Shown here piece after piece: positions 55,338-64,000 of a stretch of 64,000 bases of DNA. Each line of letters starts with the position of its first letter. Within the stretch, counting starts at the first letter, position 1. The DNA comes from Chrysoporthe austroafricana. Its lineage: Eukaryota; Ascomycota; Sordariomycetes; Diaporthales; Cryphonectriaceae. The stretch spans positions 1,179,576 through 1,243,575 of the forward strand of contig JYIP02000004.1 in assembly GCA_001051155.2 (NCBI GenBank), given 5' to 3'. A program made the translations under genes and the position numbers. The notes beneath the pieces were generated by a model. That model worked only from the letters and a program-made list of their open reading frames with translations, was not told where the DNA came from and searched no databases.

Positions 55338-58300
55338 CTACTCACTACCCGCTCTTCGTGTAGTATCAATGGTTGTGTTTTCTCCAACGTGCGCCGTGAT
55401 CTGTGCAAGTTCATAGTCGTCAAGCAAAGCCTGCGCCCGAGACGAGAAGGAAAACTCCTCATCCCTGGGAATGCGCGCCAGCCGCAGTATGCATTTGAGG
55501 ACCTGATGGATCCTCGTTCCCTGTATAATGCCGACGTCGAGGTCACCGAATTCTTCCAGCTTAGCCAAATATTCAGACATTAATGGCATGGCCTCTTCCG
55601 CGGGCTCAAAGTCGTGTATTCGACTAACCATGCCCTTCTGAAGCACGTGGCGGATATGCAAAATGTCCTTCCGCAGTTGCGCATCAGCAGTTAGAGCATT
55701 CCGAGTGGTTGCTGTGGGGGCCTCTCGGCTGGCTTGCGCTGCAGGCTCCTCATCTCCTACAGGCTTCCCAGCAGGTGGCTGATTCTCGCCCTTGTCCGTT
55801 GATGGTTGATTCTGGGTTGCTATGTTGAAAGACCATTCTCCGCCTGCGTCCTTGTCCTCGGTATGCTCAGTTTTGACCTTCCCCATCACTCGGTCATATT
55901 CGCTCGTCTGCCTTTCGATGATTGTACGATAGGAAGCTCTGCCGTCTCCGGAGGCCTGTAATGCTTCTGCTGCCGCGGTGGCCTTTGTCTCGGTCGTGCC
56001 ATCGATCCTATCGGAACCGAGGACTTGCATCTCAGGAGCAGGCTCCGGTGCCTGCTGGATTTCTACCGCATCCTTCTCCAGCTTTTCGGCATTCTTCTTG
56101 CTCTTCTCTTTCTCCTCCTCTTCCTTCTTCTTCCTCTCCCTCTGACCTGCGGCATTACTCACCGCATTGTCGAGGTCGGCTTCTCCCAGGTTGCCCATTC
56201 CGTCTTGCTCCAACTCACCGCCCTCCATTATCACCCTCAGCTCAAGGTCCTCGTCCTTCGAGTAAACCCTGAAACCGATAACGGCAATCGCGTTCCATGG
56301 ATCTGGAATATCCTCATCATCCGAGTCTTGGGCATTGGTGGCTGCAGCAGCGTTTGCGGGCACACCAGCCAGACGGAGTGTCGGTGTAACATCATCTTCG
56401 TCGTATAGCCGCTCGTAGTCTTCCACGGGTGAGTCAGAGCTATAGTCTGTCTCCTCGGCCTTTTGTGGCGCCTTGCAAGAGGTGCACGAGCAGCAGTGGA
56501 TCTTGAGCTCCATGGCGTTGTGTTCTTGGGGAGGGGTTGGCTGAGGAGTCTGGGCCTGTGCAGCCTGTGAGGATGGTATGCTCGACGCATTGGAAGCGCT
56601 GGAATTCTCAGCAGAAGGGACATCCTTGTTAACCCCCACAGGCTCAGCAGGCCTAGTCTTGGGACTGTCCTGAGGCGTGTATTGGGGTGTTCCTGTAGAC
56701 AAAGACAACATCGATGTGGTGGAGGCGTTGTCAGCGTCCATCTCGGTCCGGCTCCCTTCATCCTTGTTCTTCGCCTCGTCCTCGACAACCTTTTGGTGGA
56801 GACAGCGTCTCTCAGCGGCCTCACGGTCCGACTTCTTGGCCTCAGCCTCGGCCTTGGCCTTCTTCGCCGCCTTTAACGCCTCCTTCTTCGCCTGGTCTTT
56901 GTCCTTCTGCTTCTTGGCAATGTCTCGTCCGATCTGCCTCTTCTCCCAGTTCTTCTTTCGCTCTTTCCTCCTCGACTCGCTCGCTTTCTTGCTCTCGGCC
57001 TGCTTACGGACTTTAGACAGCCTCTGCAGGTGGCTCGCGGCCTTGGAGTGCGCGAGGTCGTAGGCCTGACCGACTTGAGCCAGCTTCTCGTTCTCCTCGC
57101 GACTCTTACACTCGCGCTTGATCACGTCCTCGGTGCTGAGCAGCCGAGTGTTACGCTCACCGATGATCGAGATGTAGACGACGTAGTTGCCGGGCTCTAA
57201 GCTGGGCAGCTCAACTGACACGCTTCGGTCCATGAGGTAGTTGCCATGGCTGCGGACAATGTATTCCTCCGCCCCGGGCCTGCCCTCCTCGTGGAGGCGG
57301 AACTGCAAGCGGAAATTGTACTGGCCTTGCAGACCACGGAAGTATCGGGTGTCTAGCTGCGAGAGGACAAGCACGAGTGGCGACTCTTTGGTCAGCTTGA
57401 TATGAAACTTCTCGTGGTACTGGGCCTTCCACGGGACCTCAACACCTATCCAGCGTTGGCAAGACCGCCAATCCGGGTCACGGAATAATCGGGTGCGGTC
57501 GAAGTGCTGGTATTTGCGAAGGAGGTCTTCGTATGAGATCCAGAAAGTCGAGTCGCTGCCAAAGGTGTGGTTGAGTTCCTCTTGAACCTCCGTAGTCCAT
57601 TCTTTGCTTCCGTCGGACCAGGCTATCAAGGGTCAGTAGTCAAGCTCACGAAACAGACGTGTTTGCGAAGGTATTCAACGCACCTCCCTCCCAATTGCCC
57701 TTCTTGATCTTTCCCCATGGATTCCTAGGTGGTGTTAGTATGACACACAACACTAACGCCCACAAGGGTCATTAAGTGCGACATACCTGAGTTTGCATAG
57801 ACGCGTCCCGCTCTTCAGCATCTTCGCCTCCATGATAACATATGCGTGCCCTTCTGAGATGCCGTCCCTGTCACCGTAGCCGGCATCAAGTAAGCCCGTG
57901 GAGCAACCGAACAAGAACTCCTGGTTAACCCTGCTCAACTCATTATCCCAGAAGGCATCGGTATCGAAGATGTCGCTAGCGAGAAGCTCGGTGGTGACGC
58001 CGCCAGACAGGTCCTCCAGCGCTTCACCAATCCAGCCGCCGGCCAAGCAAGCAAAGTCGCCGTGCGCCTTGGCATAGGCCTTTTCGATCAAGGGTACCCA
58101 GGTCTCGTTCTGGTCCTTATTCTGCGCAAAGAACAGCGCTTTGCTACCTGTTTGGTAGGTCTGCCGGTACACGCGCTCGACATCCTCCCGATCGATCTGC
58201 TGCAGCAACTCGCGCTGCATGGACTGAGAGTCCCAGCACGGCGAGCGGAGGTATAATTTGTCATCTATAATCGAGTAAATCCACTCGCCGTCCCGATAGA

Positions 58301-59227
58301 AAACGAAGCCGTAGATACCAATTTCTACAAGAAGTTATTGTCAGTGTGGACTCCTCAGGCAACTGAAGCCTGGAGTGGCTGAGGCAGAACAACTGTTACA
58401 AGAAACTTACTGGTATCGTACTCCACGCACACCCGCTTGATACCGTCGGGCACATTGGCAAGACCTGTCAAGCAGGCTACAAACCAACAATTCCCGAGGC
58501 TGCCCTGCTTAATATCACCGGGCAGGATGCTTTCCATGAATGTTGGCTTCTCATAGATCTCATGGACACGTTTGACAGCTTTCGGGATGCTCGATGCGGG
58601 ATTGATCAAGTTCGAGTGGCAGATGTCGAACTTGGTCCTGTCCAAGCTGTTCAGACAGTGCCCCTTCTCCCATTTGAAGTCCCAGTCCTACAAATTTGTC
58701 AATTCTCAGGAGACAACCCACTGAAAGGCTTGCCCTCTACCCTACGAAGTAGGACAGGGGCAGTCTGAACCACTCACCAAGTCCCAACCAGGGTCGCGAT
58801 ATCTCGTGTTGACCCTCTTGCACTCGGAAATGATTTTTCGCACTTTCCTCCTGCACTCCTCTGCAGCGCGCTCGAACCCGGCCGAGAGCAGCTCATTGCC
58901 ACGCTCGCCGGAGGTGGACGCCGGTACGGGAGAGAAGGGCAGCACGGAAAGCGCTTTGCTGAATTTTTTCTGCGAGAACTTGTCCCAAATCTGATCTATG
59001 CTCTCTTGTGGCGGTTTCTTGGATTTCTTCTTCTTCTTCTCGTCCTTATTACCGCTTGTGGAAGACGACTGTAGGGAGGGAGCTACGAGCTCAGGAACCG
59101 GGGGGCTCTGTGTGCGCTTGTGGTAGCGATGGTGCCGGCGTCGGTACTGCCGGGGCGCTGGTGCCGACGAGGATTCGGAGTCTGATTCCGATGATGAGGA
59201 TGTGGCGTAGACATATTTCCTACCCAT
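55338..59227 (-). CDS. Calpain-like cysteine protease (family C2)
   Basis: Five exons inferred: 59227-58778, 58687-58411, 58324-57787, 57724-57684, 57622-55338 (1,196 aa). All four introns have GTRNGT-type donors and TAG acceptors, and phases agree. The catalytic triad is complete: Cys217 in QGSLGNCWF, His402 in SEGHAYVIM and Asn423 in RNPWGK, the last pair split by an intron. A beta-sandwich domain (CBSW-like) follows, with SPLVLVLSQLDTRYFRG and SVSVELPSLEPGNYVVYIS. Then come a long Lys/Glu/Ala-rich coiled coil (about 640-720) and an acidic, low-complexity C-terminal third. The Ser/Arg/His-rich N-terminus is variable in fungi. No MIT domain, so it is not the PalB/Rim13 calpain of pH signalling. 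Likely a cytosolic regulatory protease; Ca dependence cannot be judged. Confidence 0.92.
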
Positions 59228-62200
59228 CTCGACGCAGGATGCCAGTGGAGGTCTTGGAGCTAAAGGAGCGATTCGAGAACGTTTGCGATATAGTATAGGG
59301 AGGGTCGTGGTCTACTACGGGTGCCGCCGTAGTTCTATCGTAGGCAGAAGTCGGGAGCGAATGGCTCGATTTCGATAGGACGGAGGTTCAAAAGAAGGTA
59401 ATCAAAAATGGGGAGAAAGGAAAATCTATCGATATCTGAATTAGCCGGTGTATTATTCAAAGCGCGGCTCGGTGCACCTCGGTGAGCGCTGCGCAGCGTG
59501 ATGCTCAATAGTCCGCCACGTCCGATGTATCGTGCCGAGAACGGATATAGCCACGAGTCGAGGTTCAGGGTCCAAATTCCCATATGTGTGGCGGAGTGGA
59601 GACTGTGTGGATCCGAGCTGATCAGCAGGGGCCATGTACTCAGTACTTACATACAGTATCAACTTCTATCAGGCGGTTCGTCTTCCAAAGCCGAATTGCG
59701 ATTTTTCAGGCCAGTGTTAACCGTCACAGTATATATAGGCTTGGATAGGGAGGTGGCTAGTATTGAAAATAGACAATAAGGTCCTGCATGAAGGAGAACT
59801 GAAGCTGAATTACAGTTCCATGGCAGAGCGGCAAGCAAACTCATGAAGAAATATTACCGTCTGATGGAAACCCGGCCTGAAAGGATACATGCGGCTTGGT
59901 CCTTCTGTAGGTCGCATGGCTGCCCCTTGGTTCCTTTTTTAGGTCTTTTTGGCCACAATAAGAAAGTGCTGAGACGAGACAATACGTGCGGACCGTAGTA
60001 TCAACTACGAAGATAGGCCTACAGACGTAAACAAGGGACCGATCACCGCCAGCAATGCGACTCAACAGATCGTCGGGGCAAATTACTTGGCGCGCGGAGG
60101 ACACTCATTTGCAGCGGAGCAGGGCGGCCAGGCCAATCGTACAGGACTACCCGACGCCATGGCGACAATATTGGCTGACCTGATGTGATGGGCGCTGCTC
60201 CCGCTGCATCAGCGTCGCCGCTATTCCCACGCACCTTCTCATCGATGAGACGCAGCCGCACCGTAAGGCCGGAAAAGTACACTGTCCGGGAGCCTTATCT
60301 CGGGGCTGATCTGGAGATAGTGGCGAGTCTACTAAGGTAGAGCGGGTTGAAATGCTGGGGGTGGGGCCGGGAGGCGTTGCCATTGGGAATCCGGAGGCTC
60401 GACAATGCGAAAGTGGACAAAGGGAAGCGATTCAGCACCCGGCCTCGCTGGGGAAGAGGCACAAAGGGACGGGAGTCGTCAGCCGGCCGTCGATCGGAAG
60501 TGTCGGTCAGCGGGCCTGGCCTTTTTCATGGGTTGGACCCTTGAACCCTTGAAGTCGCGCCGTGCCCGTCAGCCTGTCAGCTGTGTGCCCGTGTGCCTGG
60601 GCCCCCTGATCGTCTTCTAGACTTAGCATATCAGCTAGCGATCCAATCTTTATCTCATCCTTGCCTGACAGTTTGCACATCCTCGGCTTTGCCGGAAGCG
60701 AGACGGTGTGGTGGCAGCGCAGCTAGAACGCTAGACCGAGTAGGGGGAGGCGAAGCTCCAGGAGGGCAGCTAGCGCTCGAACGATACGTAGTACTTAAGC
60801 CTCCCACTAGATAAAGCGCCCGACTATCCACCTCCAGGCTGTCCGAGTGTTCATTTGTGCCGTCCAAGAGGAAACGTTTAGCAGTTCAATGTGCAAAGGT
60901 CCAAGTCTTACAGAGTTGAGCATCTGGCGGTGAAGTACGGAGTACATACCAAGCTTGGGAGTCTGCCAAGTCACCCCCTCTCATTCTTCCCTTAAAGTGC
61001 ATGATTAGTCCATGAATACGCCTGTCCTTACCAGGCTTTCAGTGCTGGTCGTGAAGCAGGCTCTACCACTTCCCTCTTTCGAGTACGTGATGTGAACCGG
61101 ATGCCAGCATACGCGCGGCTTTTGGTAGCATGGCCGAAGCCATTTCAAGCTCGGGGTCCGACATTCGAAGCTGCAGCCGTTCAATGGTGTTTCGCCGGGG
61201 CTTCGGGGCCCCTGACATTAGTGGCCGCCCCAGCCAGTGGTCAGCGTCAAGGCATGCTGTACCTAGTGCGTCTGTACAGCTGGAATCTGAACAGGGTGAG
61301 CAGCGCGTAGCGCGTCCGTCGAGGGCGTCTTATGGTCGTTCCTTCAATCGAGCGTGCGCCTTCGCTACCAAGCCATCTCACCGCATCTCCAGGCACAGCC
61401 CGGGTCTACTGTGCGTGCTGTACCACCAGCTGGCTGACCGCCAGCCTATCACCAGTGTTTCCTGCAGCCTCTCAAAGCATCCGTAAATCTTAGGAAAATG
61501 TTGCGAGGGGCATCACTCAGCCAACGTCGAGCCACTTGGATGCCCTCCCGAGCCCTATCACTGCGCGAGCGTGCTCTGCGGACCGTGGCACGTGCATTCC
61601 TGGAACACCAGGCGAACACTGAGGTCGCGTGGCAAGCCTGGCTGAGCATGCATGTCCTCATTCGGCTTTCGCTGTTGCAAGATCTGTCACTTGGCGGCTC
61701 CGAGCTAAAGTGAATCTAGAAGTGATCTAACATGATTCGTAACACCCCGAATCCGCGACCCGACGCGCTGACTCAAGTTTTGGGCACGTAGCCGGCGCTA
61801 ATCGGATTTTCCGCAGGTTCCGTAAAGATTCACACCTGGGTGAGGGCGTAAACGACGACGGTCTCTAAGCCTGCGACTCTACTGCGCCCACATGGCTGAC
61901 AAGAACTAAAAGCATATGTGACACCAATTTTCAACCTCGTACATGGCCGACCAATGTGCCGAAAATATGCACTTCTCGCTGAATAGTGGCAGTCTTAGAC
62001 GGCACAGATTGTACTTTCATGCAGGTTCGCTACCATGACCGGACTAGTGAAGTGCAACAATACCACAAAATATACGGACGTGGCGCTATAGCACTATTAC
62101 GCAGTAAATTATACGGGATAACCCTAGGTCTGCATGGAAATTCGCTTAATCATATATTCCATACAATGGATTTCTTCCATCATGCTACATACAAGGATGC

Positions 62201-64000
62201 ACGCTGGGGAATTACCTCTTATGCGCTGGGGACATCCCATGCCCGCTTGATTCCATGAGAAAGGGGGGCCTACTACTTACAAGACTTGTTACCAGGGCTC
62301 TATTTCAGCCTCGCCGACGGCCAAAGACTTATGATGTCGTCGTCCAATCTTCTAAATCACGAACTTTCCGCCTCTGCTATTGGGTCTTAGACGCCTGGCA
62401 AGTAGTAACACACTGAGACTTCGCGATGCGTTACGCCTGATGAGTGTCTGTCGAATAACCATTGTGCATTATGGCTACTAGTCTGGAGTCCAAGCTGCAC
62501 AGAAGATTACTAGTGAGAAAGAGGAAAATTTGCAGCCTATGAGTGAGTTAAACATAATTATGTAAATGACTTCAACCAATGCAGCTTCTCAAAAGGATAC
62601 ATACGCTTTCTATGGCAACCCAGACATAGACAAATTGAGATCCGATCAGCAAAGCTAAAGGTTATATACTAAACACGCCAGTATACCGCTAAGGAAGATC
62701 GAACAACGAACGAAACACCATCAAGTCTACTACCATGTTATGCCATCAATTTGGGTATACCCTACTCTAAAGTCTGTTGCTCCTATCGCCGTCAGATGGT
62801 TCACTACCTCCTACAGAGCTTCCGCCACGACCTAGCACGCTACCTCCCCCACCTCCTTGTTCAAAGCCACCTTCTCCATAAGCGAAACCTCCCACGACAG
62901 CTGACCAATCGCGCAGCTTACGAAGCACGAAAGAATGTCAACACGTAAGGGGGTATCAGAAAAGGATATACCTCATGTCGAATACCTAGAATGGATGCCC
63001 TTATCACAACAGATCCTTCAAATGATATATTACACCGGAGAACGACCCAGGGAAGGCATACACCGACATAAGCATCTGAAAACCTCTAGTGGAAATGCAA
63101 ATTTGAAATATATCCTCAAAAACGGCTGTCGCTCCCTTCCTCTTCCCCCCCTCCCAAAAAAGAAAAATACGATTGCGATACCGTACTGATTGTTGTGCAA
63201 TTTGGTGACGTTGCTAAAGAAAAGAAATGCATGTCTCCGAATTTCGACCTGCCTAGGTAGTGGCAGTCTACAGTTAAGTGTATTGTAAACACCACGCTAT
63301 TCTTGGTCCCTTCATGGCCTCAAGTAGGCTCAGGGGACGCTGTATCACTACGAATGCGTCTATAGACTCGTTAGATACCATCTTCGGGACGCAGAGACCC
63401 CGTCGTCTGCTTAGCGTAGTCTTCCGTAGCTTTGACCTAATCTTAACATATGGCTTGTTAGGTACGCCTTAAAAGTGGATTCGAGGTAGTTGAGCCAAGA
63501 TATGGGAGTGTCATGCCATCTGCTGACGTGTGCGAAAGTTGCTTGGAATTCAACACCAAACCTCGTAGCCCCTTTAAGCTCGAGGTTCTTTTAAACCGCC
63601 ACAAGAATATCGTGCCATCGCGGGGAAGACATCCTATCAACTCGTATTTATCGAGTTCGCGGGAAAAGGGCCGCTCGACCTGGTACATAATGACAGCGGC
63701 AAAGGCCGAGCTCTCTCCTGATGCGAAATTCTTGATATATATCTGGCTCAAGGCGAAATTTGCTGGCGAGGATCAATTCAGGTCCGTACATGGTATGTCG
63801 ATTGAATTATGGTTGCCAATAGATTGCTTGTCCAGACGTAATCGGATTGTTAGGCACGTGATGTTGGATTGCTGGGTAGAGTAATGGGGAGTCTGAGTGC
63901 TGAAATGCGGCATCTAAACTGAGGTTGAAGGATGATGAGCTTTGTGCTGAAGACTTCGAAATTCGTTTGAAGGTAGGTCTAAGGCATTTTCCTCCTAGAG
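59228..64000. other. Gene-poor right end, 4.8 kb, no gene supported
   Basis: Upstream of the calpain-like gene. Many 60-125 codon frames exist on both strands, but none carries a recognisable motif, signal peptide or coherent splice pattern. A leftward reading at about 62760-62930 is Gly-rich (GGFEQGGGGGSVLGRGG) but has no clear start. No tRNA, rRNA, telomere repeat or transposon terminal repeat was noticed. Confidence 0.4.

Noticed and set aside
62751..63189. Short rightward frames and a Gly-rich leftward reading near the right end.
   Set aside because: No start codon, motif or transcript-like structure; the Gly-rich reading may simply reflect a GGA/GGT-biased tract.
63513..63884. 123-codon rightward frame near the right edge.
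   Set aside because: Composition is not convincing, no family is recognised, and it overlaps a 97-codon frame on the other strand.

Overview
The window is nuclear DNA of a filamentous ascomycete (Pezizomycotina; Sordariomycetes is my best guess). The evidence is short introns (48-113 bp, mostly GTRAGT...YAG), a dispersed intron-containing tRNA-Gln, and gene families typical of this group: UstYa-like oxidase, HsbA, Pth11-like rhodopsin-domain protein, Crh-type GH16 glucanosyltransferase, calpain-like protease and Zn2Cys6 factor. No ribosomal RNA, CRISPR array or operon was seen. Genes are monocistronic on both strands.

Layout. (1) 1-10.8 kb is an accessory-looking block. It holds the 5' end of a serine carboxypeptidase (S10) running off the left edge with two tandem in-frame TAG codons, an ABCC transporter broken by two frameshifts, an AT-rich repeat relic, an apparently intact UstYa/DUF3328 gene and an HsbA-type secreted protein. 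(2) 10.8-30 kb is gene-dense and conserved: M20 metallopeptidase, App1 phosphatidate phosphatase, DRS1 RNA helicase divergent from an EB1/Mal3 microtubule protein, the Vam7 SNARE, and a large proline-rich/coiled-coil membrane protein. Between APP1 and DRS1 lie a tRNA-like inverted repeat and a small cysteine-rich ORF. (3) 30-46.9 kb is sparse: a flavohemoglobin with altered heme-pocket residues, a Pth11-like 7-TM protein, tRNA-Gln(CTG), a secreted type-B carboxylesterase and a small ORF split by a single TAG. (4) 47-59.2 kb holds a GPI-anchored Crh-like cell-wall enzyme, a polytopic membrane protein, a Zn2Cys6 transcription factor and a ~1,196-aa calpain-like protease. (5) 59.3-64 kb has no gene I can support.

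The conserved genes serve unrelated housekeeping roles: ribosome biogenesis, microtubules, vacuole fusion and lipid signalling. The left block is the main sign of genome plasticity. Its decay pattern (CAG to TAG nonsense codons, an AT-rich island) fits repeat-induced point mutation or relaxed selection. The most interesting items are the eroded left block around an intact UstYa-like gene, and the flavohemoglobin with non-canonical CD1 and E7 residues. Splice sites were inferred by eye from phase, consensus and family conservation; no search or alignment was run.
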